Assembly: GCF_041052385.1 (NCBI RefSeq)
Contig: NZ_CP163439.1
Coordinates: forward strand, 10,343,001-10,407,000
Reading direction: 5' to 3'
Source: Streptomyces sp. R28
Lineage (GTDB): Bacteria > Actinomycetota > Actinomycetes > Streptomycetales > Streptomycetaceae
DNA: 64,000 nt
Shown: positions 41,628-50,341 of the stretch, in pieces
Layout of the letters: each line of letters opens with the position of its first letter
How positions within the stretch are numbered: position 1 is the first letter of the stretch
The notes under the pieces: generated by a model
What the model was told of the DNA's origin: nothing
Seen by the model: only the letters and a program-made list of their open reading frames with translations
Databases searched by the model: none
Translations under genes and position numbers: made by a program

Positions 41628-43487
41628 ATGCCGAATATCCGGACGCGTCTGCCCGTTGTCCTGGTCGTCCTCTTCGGAGCCCTGACGGTGGCGGGCCCCA
41701 CTCCCGCCACCGCCGCGCCCCTTCCCGACTCCCTCTGGTTCGACGAAACGCCCCTCACCGTCCAGAACGGCCGCTTCACCGACGGAAACGGCCGCGAGGT
41801 CGTGCTGCGCGGCTACAACGTCTCCGGCGAGACCAAGCTGGCCGAGAACAAGGGCCTGCCCTTCGCCTCGGTCGCCGACGCGAAGAAGTCCGCGACCGCG
41901 CTGCGCGCCCTCGGCGGCGGCAACTCGATCCGCTTCCTGCTGTCCTGGGCCTACGCGGAACCCGTACGCGGCCAGGTGGACACCACCTATCTGGCCGCCG
42001 CCACCGCCCAGATGCGCGCCTTCCTCGACGCGGGCATCCGCGTCTACCCCGACTTCCACCAGGACCTCTACTCCCGCCACCTGTTCGATCCCGACAGCTG
42101 GTACACGGGCGACGGCGCCCCCAAGTGGGCCGTCGACGCCGGGGACTACCCGGACGAGTCCTGCGGGATCTGCCTCTTCTGGGGGCAGAACATCACCCAG
42201 AACGAGGCCGTGAAGCAGGCGACGCACGACTTCTGGCACAACGCGTACGGCCTCCAGGACGCCTTCCTGGCCACCGCCCAGAAGACGATGGCGTACGTCA
42301 AACAGAACGTCTCCGCCGCCGAGTTCGCGGGCGTCGTCGGCTTCGACCCGTACAACGAACCGCACGCCGGTACCTACGACTCCGGCCAGACCAGCCGCAC
42401 CTGGGAACGCGACGTCCTGTGGCCGTTCTACGAGAAGTTCCGGTCCCGCATGGACGCGGCCGGCTGGCAGGACAAGCCGCTCTTCGCCGAGCCGAACCTC
42501 TTCTGGAACGCCAACATCGACTTCCAGAAGCAGGAGGGCGGACTGCTGGACGCGGGCACGCTCGGGCCGCGGTACGTCTTCAACACCCACTTCTACGACC
42601 AGAAGGCCATCTCCGGCGTCTTCATGTGGGGCAAGGCGCAGGACGGCCAGTACGCCGGTGACTTCGGCGCCGTCCGCGACCGCGCCTCGGCCACGAACAC
42701 GCCCGCGATCATCAGCGAGTTCGGCCACCCACTGGCCGGGTCGGTCTCCGACAAGGCACCCACCGTGCTCAAGGCGATGTACCAATCCCTCGACTCCCGT
42801 GTCCCGGGCAGGAGTTGGTGGTCCAACCCGGTCGGCTCCGGCCCGGTGCTCTCCGGTTCCCAGTGGCAGTGGGACATCTACAACGGACGCCACCACGAGC
42901 TGATGAACGCCAACCCCGACAAGGTCCTCACCACCGGTGACGCCTGGAACGACGAGGACCTGTCCGCCGTCCGCCTCGACGACTCGGGAACACCGGTGCT
43001 GCGGCAGGACGCCCGGCTGCTGGACCGCCTCTACCCGAGCGCCACGTCCGGCACGAACGTCGCCTTCACCTACGAGGACCGCTCACGCGACGGCAACACG
43101 ACCCTGACCTGGAACCCGGTACCCAGCTCAATGCCGAACGTCGCGCAGCTGGTGGGGTCCGGACAGTACGGGCTGCTGCTCTGGCGCTCGAACAGCGGCA
43201 CGGCGCCGACCGAGCTGCACCTTCCGGCGTCGTTCCCGACCGGGTCCACCACGGTGGTCTCCGACCTGGGCGCGGCGTACGCGCCGCCGTCGTACACCGC
43301 GGCCACCCCGATCGGCGTGGCCGCGGAACCGGGCGGCACGGGAAGCCGACGCCTGCTGCTCACCGACTCGGACTCCGGCGTCCTGCACTACGCGCTGGTG
43401 ACGAACGGGGCGAGCACTCCCTCGACCGCCCTGCTGAACGCCGCACGGTCCGAGCTCTCCGCGTGGGCCGCGCGAACCGCCGGATAG
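41628..43487 (+). CDS. Secreted family 5 glycoside hydrolase (endoglycoceramidase-like)
   Basis: A 619-residue exported glycosidase with a signal peptide (MPNIRTRLPVVLVVLFGALTV..., cleaved after ATAA near residue 30). The (beta/alpha)8 GH5 domain (about 40-420) holds VVLRGYNVSGETK, the acid/base Glu244 in FDPYNEPHAG and the nucleophile Glu364 in IISEFGHP. The remaining 170 residues form a beta-sandwich-like C-terminus. This organisation is that of endoglycoceramidase-type GH5 enzymes rather than cellulases, though the substrate is not proven. The ATG at 41628 has no ribosome site (see promoter). Confidence 0.82.
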   Translation: MPNIRTRLPVVLVVLFGALTVAGPTPATAAPLPDSLWFDETPLTVQNGRFTDGNGREVVLRGYNVSGETKLAENKGLPFASVADAKKSATALRALGGGNSIRFLLSWAYAEPVRGQVDTTYLAAATAQMRAFLDAGIRVYPDFHQDLYSRHLFDPDSWYTGDGAPKWAVDAGDYPDESCGICLFWGQNITQNEAVKQATHDFWHNAYGLQDAFLATAQKTMAYVKQNVSAAEFAGVVGFDPYNEPHAGTYDSGQTSRTWERDVLWPFYEKFRSRMDAAGWQDKPLFAEPNLFWNANIDFQKQEGGLLDAGTLGPRYVFNTHFYDQKAISGVFMWGKAQDGQYAGDFGAVRDRASATNTPAIISEFGHPLAGSVSDKAPTVLKAMYQSLDSRVPGRSWWSNPVGSGPVLSGSQWQWDIYNGRHHELMNANPDKVLTTGDAWNDEDLSAVRLDDSGTPVLRQDARLLDRLYPSATSGTNVAFTYEDRSRDGNTTLTWNPVPSSMPNVAQLVGSGQYGLLLWRSNSGTAPTELHLPASFPTGSTTVVSDLGAAYAPPSYTAATPIGVAAEPGGTGSRRLLLTDSDSGVLHYALVTNGASTPSTALLNAARSELSAWAARTAG

Positions 43488-43559
43488 AACCACCGGATTG
43501 AAAGGCCGGACAGAACCGCCGTTCGACCCTCCCCTGACGTCAGGCTGCACGCTGTATTC

Positions 43560-43862
43560 CGACGAAAGGGCATCGGCGACGCCGGCCTGGCCCGGGGACA
43601 GCGGGAGTCGACGGCACGGGCCGCCGCCCCCGCCGTCCCGGTGCCGGTGAGGGCGGACCAGCCGTTCTGGGTCGGGCGGCCGGCCGCGATCGGTGGGGCC
43701 GCCGACCCGGTGCCCTTCGCGGCCCTCGCCGCCGAACGGCTTGCCGACGCGCTCGGTCAGGCCGTACGGCAGCAGACGTACCCCCGGGCCGCCTCGGTCG
43801 CCGCGTGGCACATGGCGACCGAGGACGGGGTGGGCGCGGTGCTCAAGGCTCTGGGCCGAACT
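43560..43862 (+). pseudogene. Remnant of a GT1 (sterol-glucosyltransferase-like) C-terminus
   Basis: Read in one frame this stretch gives TARAAAPAVPVPVRADQPFW, then GAADPVPFAALAAERLADAL and ATEDGVGAVLKAL. It aligns with the C-terminal part of the intact glycosyltransferase at 46638-47864 (AGLRAGVPAVAVPIQFDEGFW, GVVPLRGLTAGTLASAL, RAEDGVAPVVGAV). The N-terminal and catalytic portions are missing, there is no start or ribosome site, and the frame runs on into the convergent beta-propeller gene. I read it as a decayed copy. It fills most of the gap between two functional genes. Confidence 0.65.
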
Positions 43863-43887
43863 CGAAGGGCCCTGGTCGCTGGGCTGG

Positions 43888-45144
43888 TCAGCCGACCGAC
43901 GGGCTGGTCCAGTCGGCCGGTACGTGGGCCAGCCGGACCCGCTGCGGGTGGTCGCCGACCGGCACGGACAGCTGCTTCTTGCCGGTGGCGAAGTCGATGG
44001 CCGTGACCTGGTCGGTGCCGCTCTCGGAGACCACGCAGGACTTGCCGTCGCCGCTGACCGTGGCCCAATAGGGCTTGGAGGCGGTGACGAGCGGGCCCTC
44101 CTGGAGGGTGGTGCGGTTGACCACGGTCGCGTAGTCGTCCATCGTGCCCGCGACGCACAGTTTGCTTCCGTCGGGGCTCATCGAAAGTCCGTGGTGGCGT
44201 GAGTCGTTGACGAAGGTGGTGCGGTCGTCGCTGGTCGCCGGGTTCTTCGGCAGGGTCTTCGTGCGGGTGATCTTGTCGGTGGCCAGGTCGTACTCGAAGA
44301 AGCCGTTGAAGAACGACACCTGGAAGTACAGCTTCGACTCGTCCGGCGAGAACACCGCGGGCCGGACCGCGTCGGAGTAGTCCGTGAGGCCGATCGCGTC
44401 CAGGCGCGGGCGCATGTCGATGACCTTGACCTGCTGGTACGTGGTCGCGTCGACGACGGTGATGCGCCGGTCGCCCTTCGTCCAGTCCAGCCACGGGGCG
44501 TCGGTCTGTGTGTTCACGTCGCCGATCGCCATGTTGTAGATGTACTTGCCGTCCCGGGTGAAGATGTTCTCGTGCGGCTTGTCGCCGGTGGCGAACTTGC
44601 CCAACTCCTTCCCGGAGTTGATGTCCAGCACGTGCACGGTGTTGGAGGTCGAGGCCGACACCGCGACCCGTTTGCCGTCGGGGGAGACCGCCATGTGGTC
44701 GGCGCGGTAACCGGACACGGGAAAGCGCCAGTTGAGGTCACCGGTGGCCAGGTCGATGGAGACCACGTCGGCGAAGCTCGGCCGGGAGACGACCATCGAC
44801 GTGCCGTCCGGCGTGGAGTACATGTCGTCGACGAACTGGTCGTGGCCCTCGCCGACGCTGTTGCGGATCGCCATGAAGTAGATCCACTTGATCGGATCGG
44901 CGCTGATCTCCGCCATCCGCTCGTCCTTGTCGGGGACGACATCGATACGGCCGACCTTCGCGAAGTCGCCGGAGGACTTGATGACATCGGCGGTGCCGTC
45001 CCAGTTGTTGCCGACGAACAGCACCTCACGCAGGGCGGCTGCGGAGGAGTCTGCGGCGGCCGTGGCGGCGGTCGCGGGGGCGGTGACGGTCAGGGCGAGG
45101 GCGGCGGCTACGGAGCACAGGTGCCTGGGTCCGATGGCAGGCAT
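43888..45144 (-). CDS. Secreted YncE-like beta-propeller protein
   Basis: This 418-residue exported protein has a signal peptide (MPAIGPRHLCSVAAALALTV..., AxA near 30) and repeated beta-propeller blades of the YncE/lactonase type (SIDLATGDLNWRFPVSGYRA, AVSPDGKRVAVSASTSNTVH, VLDINSGKELGKF, RTKTLPKNPATS). Such proteins bind DNA or other ligands, or act as surface adhesins; catalytic residues were not recognised. The ATG at 45144 was chosen for the signal peptide. It is divergent from a TetR gene across a region with a palindromic site and is the likely target of that regulator. Confidence 0.75.
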   Translation of the reverse strand: MPAIGPRHLCSVAAALALTVTAPATAATAAADSSAAALREVLFVGNNWDGTADVIKSSGDFAKVGRIDVVPDKDERMAEISADPIKWIYFMAIRNSVGEGHDQFVDDMYSTPDGTSMVVSRPSFADVVSIDLATGDLNWRFPVSGYRADHMAVSPDGKRVAVSASTSNTVHVLDINSGKELGKFATGDKPHENIFTRDGKYIYNMAIGDVNTQTDAPWLDWTKGDRRITVVDATTYQQVKVIDMRPRLDAIGLTDYSDAVRPAVFSPDESKLYFQVSFFNGFFEYDLATDKITRTKTLPKNPATSDDRTTFVNDSRHHGLSMSPDGSKLCVAGTMDDYATVVNRTTLQEGPLVTASKPYWATVSGDGKSCVVSESGTDQVTAIDFATGKKQLSVPVGDHPQRVRLAHVPADWTSPSVG

Positions 45145-45250
45145 GACTGCTCTCTTCCTCTGAGGTGGGGCGTCAGGAGTGGGGCATGGCAAGAGCGGGA
45201 CGGTGACTCCGAAGCACGGGGAATCTGAACACAGCTGCTTTCAGAATCAA

Positions 45251-45266
45251 CTTACTGAAAAGTAAG
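45251..45266. promoter_or_regulatory. Palindromic operator candidate between the propeller and TetR genes
   Basis: CTTACT GAAA AGTAAG is a perfect 6-bp inverted repeat with a 4-base centre in a 199-base AT-richer divergent region. TetR-family proteins often bind such 'TTACT...AGTAA' dyads. It lies 107 bases from the propeller start and 78 from the TetR start, so it could control both. Confidence 0.55.
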
Positions 45267-45343
45267 GAGGGGGTGCCCTTCTCCACAAGACTGCGGACAC
45301 GACAAAATTGGCCGTCGGGTCGGCGAGGCGGTGGGAGGACAGC

Positions 45344-46006
45344 GTGACGGGCAGGCTCAAGGCGCCCACCGGCCGCTACGGCGGCAAGTCGGCCGAGGAG
45401 CGACAGGCCGAGCGGCGGCGCCGCTTCCTCGACGCCGCGCTCCGGCTGTTCGGCGACAGCCCCGGTTACCGGGGCACGACGGTCGCGGCGCTGAGCGAGG
45501 CCGCGGGCCTGTCGACGCGTCAGTTCTACGAGGAGTTCCGCACGCTCGAGGACGTCCTGGCCGCCCTCCACCTCCAGGTCAACGCGTGGGCGGAGGAGGC
45601 TGTCCTGGCGGCGGTGACCGGCGCGGAGAACCTGCCCCTCGCCGAACGCGCCACCGAGATCTTCCGCGCGTACGCCGCGAACGTCACCTCCGACCCGCGC
45701 CGCATCCGCATCACTTTCGTCGAGATCATCGGCGTCAGCCCCCGCCTGGAGGAACAGCGCCTCGCCCGGCGCGCCCGCTGGGTCGAACTCGTCTGTGTCG
45801 AGGCAGCGTCCGCCGTCACCCGTGGCGAGGCGGTGCCCCGCGACTACCACCTCGCCGCGACCGCGTTCATCGGCAGCGTCAACGGGCTGCTGCACGACTG
45901 GAGCGCCGGATGGGTGGACGCGACGCTGGACGAGGTGGTGGACGAACTGGTGCGGCAACTGGTGGCGATACTGCGGCCGCCCGGGTGGGAGCCGGTGACC
46001 GGATGA
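45344..46006 (+). CDS. TetR/AcrR-family transcriptional regulator
   Basis: A 220-residue regulator with an N-terminal TetR helix-turn-helix (RRRFLDAALRLFGDSPGYRG then TTVAALSEAAGLSTRQFYEE, residues about 22-70) and a helical ligand-binding half. GTG at 45344 follows GGGAGGAC by 6 bases. It overlaps the next gene as ATGA. From position, it probably represses itself and the divergent secreted propeller gene through the dyad at 45251. The ligand is unknown. Confidence 0.9.
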   Translation: MTGRLKAPTGRYGGKSAEERQAERRRRFLDAALRLFGDSPGYRGTTVAALSEAAGLSTRQFYEEFRTLEDVLAALHLQVNAWAEEAVLAAVTGAENLPLAERATEIFRAYAANVTSDPRRIRITFVEIIGVSPRLEEQRLARRARWVELVCVEAASAVTRGEAVPRDYHLAATAFIGSVNGLLHDWSAGWVDATLDEVVDELVRQLVAILRPPGWEPVTG

Positions 46007-46551
46007 GCCGCGCGAACCCGGGTTCCCGTCTGCACGGGGTGGTGGACGCCCTGCGGTCGGCCCTGGCGGAGAGCCCCGACCTGTTCTCGTTCCTGCTCGG
46101 CGGGGCGATCGACGAGGAGAGAGCGTCCGACGCGGAGGCCGACGGGGTGCCGCGGGAGTTCCTGGACTTCTGCCGTGTGCTGGACGGCGCGAGCTGTGGG
46201 CCGTCCGTGCAGCTCTTCGGCCTGGCGGAGGCCGAGGAGCACCAGTTCTACTGCGGGCCGGTGGTCAACTCCCCGCTGCCGCTGTCCCCGGAGAAGCTGT
46301 TCTGCATCGGGATGATCCATGAGACGCCGGTCTTCCTCGACCGCGCGGACGGCAGCGTCCTCGGCATCCCGGACGAACACCGGGAGTGGGCCGATGCGGA
46401 GTACTTCGAGCGGCTGGCGCAGGGAGTGGAAGCGTTCTTCCTGGACCGGCTGGCCACTGCGGAGTACGCACGGCTCGCGCTGGTCGACGAGGAGCTGGTG
46501 GAGTACGACGACTGGCTGAAGCTGCTGAGGCGGGCCGGTCTCACCGGCTGA
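46003..46551 (+). CDS. SUKH/SMI1-like hypothetical protein
   Basis: This 182-residue protein has the general look of SMI1/KNR4 (SUKH) proteins: an acidic N-terminal helix, 'VPREFLDFCRVLDGASCGPS' (cf. 'P.d...fl...nG'), 'LFGLAEAEEHQFYCGP' and an acidic, aromatic C-terminus ending in a helix. SUKH proteins are often immunity or regulatory factors; no toxin gene lies alongside. It is translationally coupled to the TetR gene. I am not certain of the family; otherwise it is a conserved hypothetical. Confidence 0.55.
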   Translation: MSRANPGSRLHGVVDALRSALAESPDLFSFLLGGAIDEERASDAEADGVPREFLDFCRVLDGASCGPSVQLFGLAEAEEHQFYCGPVVNSPLPLSPEKLFCIGMIHETPVFLDRADGSVLGIPDEHREWADAEYFERLAQGVEAFFLDRLATAEYARLALVDEELVEYDDWLKLLRRAGLTG

Positions 46552-46637
46552 ACCGCCGACACGGCCGGAGACGGGCCGGACGCGGCGGGCGGCGAGGCGA
46601 CACCCGTCCTCGGCTCGCGTGCTCCGTCGAGCAGGTC

Positions 46638-47864
46638 CTATCCGGCGGCCCGGTTCACCGCGCCCACTACCGGGGCCACCCCGTCCTCCGCGCGGATCCG
46701 GGCACCCAGGTCCTGGGCCCGCTCCCTGAACGCCGGCTCCCGAACGGCCCGCACCAGGGCGGAGGCCAGCGTGCCGGCGGTCAGCCCGCGCAGCGGTACG
46801 ACGCCCGGTGCCACGCCGGCTCGGACCAGGCGACCGGCCCAGAAGCCCTCGTCGAACTGGATCGGCACCGCAACGGCCGGCACCCCGGCGCGCAGCCCGG
46901 CGGCGGTCGTGCCCGCCCCGCAGTGGTGGACCACGGCGGCCATCCGCGGGAACAGCGCGGAATGCGGCACCTCACCGATGGTCAGTACGTCGTCCCCCGC
47001 GGCCTCGAGGCCACCCCAGCCCCGCTGGATCACCCCGCGCAACCCGGCCCGGCGCAGGGCGTCCACGACCTCGGCGCTCAGCCGCGCCGGATCCGGCACG
47101 GTCGCGCTGCCCAGGCCCACGAAGACCGGCGGCGGACCCGCCCCCAGGAACTCCCGCAGCTCGGGCGGGAGTTGGGCCTCACCGTCGTACGGCCACCAGT
47201 AACCCGTCACCTCCAGGTCCGGCCGCCAGTCGCGCGGCCGGGGTACCACCAGGGAGCTGAAGCCGTGCAGTACACGGCCCCCGCGCGTGCCGCGCGCCTT
47301 GCTGCGAGGCAGCCCCAGGCGCGCCCGCAGGTCCGGCACGGCTGCCGAGAAGACCCGCTCGATGGCCAGCTGCACGCCGTGCCCGGCGATCCGGTTCCCG
47401 ACGGCTCCCCAGGAGCGGCCCCCGAGCATCGGCGGACCGAACTCGCGGGTGGGGGCGAGCGGTTGCAGGGGGAGGACGATGCTCGGCAGCGACAGGCCCT
47501 CGGCGATGGCCTGCCCGAGCGGTGCGGTGGAGCCCGCCAGGAGCAGCAGGTCACTGGACCGGGCGGCGGCCAGCATGTCGTCCGTCATCCGGCCGGCCAG
47601 GGTCCGTGCCATCCCCACCACGCGCACCAGCTTGCCGACGCCGGTCGCGCTCCGGTGCAGATTCCGGCCGCGCGCGGACTCCAGTTCCGCCCGTGGATCC
47701 AGCGGCATCGGATGGAAGCGTACGCCCGACCCGGCAACCAGTGGCTCGAAGCAACCGTGCGTGACCAGGGTGACCTCGTGTCCGGCCCGGGACAGGGCAT
47801 ACCCGAGTCCGGTGTAGGGGGCCACGTCGCCCCGGGAGCCCGCCGTCATGATCGCTACGCGCAC
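46638..47864 (-). CDS. GT1-family glycosyltransferase (sterol 3-beta-glucosyltransferase / MGT-like)
   Basis: A 408-residue GT-B enzyme. The N-terminus VRVAIMTAGSRGDVAPYTGL (a glycine-rich GS-RGD motif) and GHEVTLVTH mark the acceptor domain; the C-terminal donor domain has PPVFVGLGSATVPDP and the signature HHCGAGTTAAGLRAGVPAVA with PIQFDEGFWAGRL. Such enzymes glucosylate sterols, macrolides or other small molecules using NDP-sugar. The GTG start at 47864 was chosen from the domain edge; no clear ribosome site is present. A decayed relative lies at 43560-43862. Confidence 0.83.
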   Translation of the reverse strand: MRVAIMTAGSRGDVAPYTGLGYALSRAGHEVTLVTHGCFEPLVAGSGVRFHPMPLDPRAELESARGRNLHRSATGVGKLVRVVGMARTLAGRMTDDMLAAARSSDLLLLAGSTAPLGQAIAEGLSLPSIVLPLQPLAPTREFGPPMLGGRSWGAVGNRIAGHGVQLAIERVFSAAVPDLRARLGLPRSKARGTRGGRVLHGFSSLVVPRPRDWRPDLEVTGYWWPYDGEAQLPPELREFLGAGPPPVFVGLGSATVPDPARLSAEVVDALRRAGLRGVIQRGWGGLEAAGDDVLTIGEVPHSALFPRMAAVVHHCGAGTTAAGLRAGVPAVAVPIQFDEGFWAGRLVRAGVAPGVVPLRGLTAGTLASALVRAVREPAFRERAQDLGARIRAEDGVAPVVGAVNRAAG

Positions 47865-47982
47865 GTCGGCCAGTATGGCGGCTCCCGTGCCGAGTGCGAA
47901 TGGCCCGTGGGCGAGGGGGGCTTCAGGTCCGTCCCATCCGTTGACTTCCCTCTCTCCTGGCTCTACTTTCAGCGGCACCATG

Positions 47983-48016
47983 TTCGGTTATCCGAATATT
48001 GTTCGATATGCCGAAC
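47983..48016. promoter_or_regulatory. Twin palindromic sites upstream of the alpha-galactosidase gene
   Basis: Two similar dyads, TTCGG TTAT CCGAA (47983-47996) and TTCGA TATG CCGAA (48002-48015), have starts 19 bases apart and lie 33 to 66 bases before the alpha-galactosidase start in the only AT-rich stretch. This looks like a dimeric-regulator operator over the promoter. The regulator is not identified. Confidence 0.5.
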
Positions 48017-48048
48017 GGACCGGGTGATCCTCCCGTCTAAGGAGCCGC

Positions 48049-50010
48049 ATGTACCCCCCGCCTCGACCCCGTCTCGCGCACCGCTGCAGATCCGCCGTCA
48101 CACGCGCCCTCGTGCTGGCGCTCGTCGCCACGGCCGCGTTCCTGTTCGCCGGGGCCACCCCGGCCCAGGCCGTGACAGCCCGTCAGATACCGGTGCCTGA
48201 AGCCCCGATGGGCTGGGCGTCCTGGAACGCCTTCGCGGCGAAAGTCGACTACAACGTCATCAAGCGGCAGGTCGACGCGTTCGTGGCGGCGGGTCTGCCC
48301 GCGGCCGGGTACGAGTACATCAACATCGACGAGGGTTGGTGGCAGGGCACCCGCGACAGTGCCGGCAACATCACCGTCGACGAGGCCGAGTGGCCGGGCG
48401 GCATGAAGGCCATCGCCGACTACATCCACAGCAAGGGCCTGAAGGCCGGGATCTACACCGACGCCGGCAAGGACGGCTGCGGCTACTACTTCCCGACCGG
48501 CCGCCCCGCCGCGCCCGGCTCCGGCAGCGAGGGCCACTACGAGCAGGACATGCAGGCCTTCTCCCGGTGGGGCTTCGACTTCGTGAAGGTCGACTGGTGC
48601 GGCGGTGACGCCGAGGGCCTCGACCCGAAGACGACCTACCAGGCGATCAGCGACGCCGTGACGAAGGCGACCGCGACGACCGGCCGCCCGCTCGCCCTCT
48701 CCCTGTGCAACTGGGGCTACTCCAACCCCTGGAACTGGGCCCCGGGCATGGGCCCGATGTGGCGGACGAACACCGACATCTTCTTCCACGGCGGCACACC
48801 GTCGTACAGCAACGTCCTGACCGCCTTCGACCGCAACATCCACCCCACGGCCCAGCACACCGGCTACTACAACGACCCCGACATGATGGTCGTCGGGATG
48901 AACGGCCTGACCGCCGCCCAGAGCCGCTCCCACATGAACCTGTGGGCGATCTCCGGCGCCCCGCTGCTCGCCGGTCTCGACCTCACCACCCTCACCACCG
49001 AGTCGACGAACATCCTCACCAACCCCGAGGTCATCGCCGTCGACCAGGACCCGCGCGGCCTCCAGGGCGTGAAGGTCGCCGAGGACACCACCGGTCTCCA
49101 GGTGTACGGCAAGGTCCTCGCCGGCACCGGCAACCGTGCCGTCGTCCTCCTCAACCGCACGTCGACCACGCAGAACATGACCGTCCGCTGGTCCGACCTG
49201 GGCCTGACGAACGCCTCCGCGACCGTCCGTGACCTGTGGGCCCGCCAGAACGTCGCCACGACCGGCACGAGTTACACCACCGGCGTTCCGGCGAACAGTT
49301 CCGTGATGCTCACGGTCACCGGGGGCACCGAGCAGTCGGCGAGCACGTACAACGGCACGTCGAGCTTCTCGTCGGTGGTCGCGGGAAGCGCCGGTCTGAA
49401 GACCGTCGACGTCTCCTACACCAACAACACGTCCACCGCCCGGACCGCCACCCTCACCGTCAACGGCCAGACCCCCACCAAGGTCTCCTTCCCGCCGACC
49501 GGCTCGAGCGCCGGCAACATCTCCGTCGACGTCTCCCTCGTCAAGGGCAGCACCAACACCATCTCCTTCTCCGGCGCCCCGCCCCTCGACGGCATCGTCG
49601 TACGGCCGCTCCCGGGAAGCAACGGCACCCTCGTCACCGGTACCCAGTCCGGCCGCTGCGCCGACATCAACGACAACACCATCGCCAATGGAACCGACGC
49701 CCAGCTGTGGGACTGCACCGGCGGCCAGAACCAGGTCTGGCAGTACAACAGCACCCGCAAGGAGCTGGTGGTCTACGGCAACAAGTGCCTCGACGCCTAC
49801 AACCGCGGCACCACCAACGGCACCCGGGTCGTCATCTGGGACTGCAACGGCCAGAACAACCAGCAGTGGAACCTCAACAGCGACGGCACCCTCACCAACG
49901 TCAACGCCGGGCTCTGCCTGGACGCGTACGGCGCGGCCACGGCCAACGGCACGAAGCTGGTGCTGTGGTCCTGCAACGGCCAGAGCAACCAGAAATGGAC
50001 GGTGAGCTAG
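48049..50010 (+). CDS. Secreted GH27 alpha-galactosidase with ricin-type lectin domain
   Basis: This 653-residue exported enzyme has a signal peptide (...LVALVATAAFLFAGATPAQA) and a GH27 catalytic barrel (about 45-320): PMGWASWNAF, the nucleophile Asp182 in FVKVDWCGGD and the acid/base Asp243 in WRTNTDI. A beta-sandwich follows (about 330-415), then a galactose-binding/CBM-like region (about 420-520, TEQSASTYNGTS) and a ricin B-type lectin (about 525-653) with three QxW repeats (NQVWQY, NQQWNL, NQKWTV). It releases alpha-linked galactose from plant polysaccharide and binds it through the lectin part. Upstream lie twin palindromes, probably its operator. The ATG follows AAGGAGC. Confidence 0.93.
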   Translation: MYPPPRPRLAHRCRSAVTRALVLALVATAAFLFAGATPAQAVTARQIPVPEAPMGWASWNAFAAKVDYNVIKRQVDAFVAAGLPAAGYEYINIDEGWWQGTRDSAGNITVDEAEWPGGMKAIADYIHSKGLKAGIYTDAGKDGCGYYFPTGRPAAPGSGSEGHYEQDMQAFSRWGFDFVKVDWCGGDAEGLDPKTTYQAISDAVTKATATTGRPLALSLCNWGYSNPWNWAPGMGPMWRTNTDIFFHGGTPSYSNVLTAFDRNIHPTAQHTGYYNDPDMMVVGMNGLTAAQSRSHMNLWAISGAPLLAGLDLTTLTTESTNILTNPEVIAVDQDPRGLQGVKVAEDTTGLQVYGKVLAGTGNRAVVLLNRTSTTQNMTVRWSDLGLTNASATVRDLWARQNVATTGTSYTTGVPANSSVMLTVTGGTEQSASTYNGTSSFSSVVAGSAGLKTVDVSYTNNTSTARTATLTVNGQTPTKVSFPPTGSSAGNISVDVSLVKGSTNTISFSGAPPLDGIVVRPLPGSNGTLVTGTQSGRCADINDNTIANGTDAQLWDCTGGQNQVWQYNSTRKELVVYGNKCLDAYNRGTTNGTRVVIWDCNGQNNQQWNLNSDGTLTNVNAGLCLDAYGAATANGTKLVLWSCNGQSNQKWTVS

Positions 50011-50017
50011 CGCAGCC

Positions 50018-50341
50018 CTAGACGAGGCACACGAGAAGGACACCGAAAACCAAGGCGCACGTCAGCAGCCAGCCGGCCAGCAGACGGCGCCGCAGGTCGC
50101 GGTATCTCGCCTCGTACTCGTCCCGCAGCCTTCCGGCACGCGCCGCCGTGTGCTGCCAGGAGGCGCGGGCGAGTACGAGGTACTCCGCCTCGAACCGCCG
50201 CTCCACCTCCCCGCGCTGCCCCTCCGTCAGCCACTGCAGCGGCGCACTGAATCGCGCGGCGGCCGTACGGCCTTCCTCGCGGGTCGCGGCGAGCAGCAGA
50301 TGCCCCTCGATGTCGGTCAGGAACTTCTCCGTGATGCTCAC
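50018..50341 (-). CDS. Small membrane protein coupled to ctaD
   Basis: A 107-residue protein, mostly helical and charged (about 1-85), ending in one transmembrane segment (LLAGWLLTCALVFGVLLVCL) with no residues after it: a C-terminal tail anchor. GTG at 50341 overlaps the ctaD stop as GTGA, so it is translated with the oxidase subunit. No family was recognised; it may assist assembly of this oxidase. The coiled-coil-like central region (WQHTAARAGRLRDEYEARYR) could contact the oxidase. Confidence 0.65.
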   Translation of the reverse strand: MSITEKFLTDIEGHLLLAATREEGRTAAARFSAPLQWLTEGQRGEVERRFEAEYLVLARASWQHTAARAGRLRDEYEARYRDLRRRLLAGWLLTCALVFGVLLVCLV

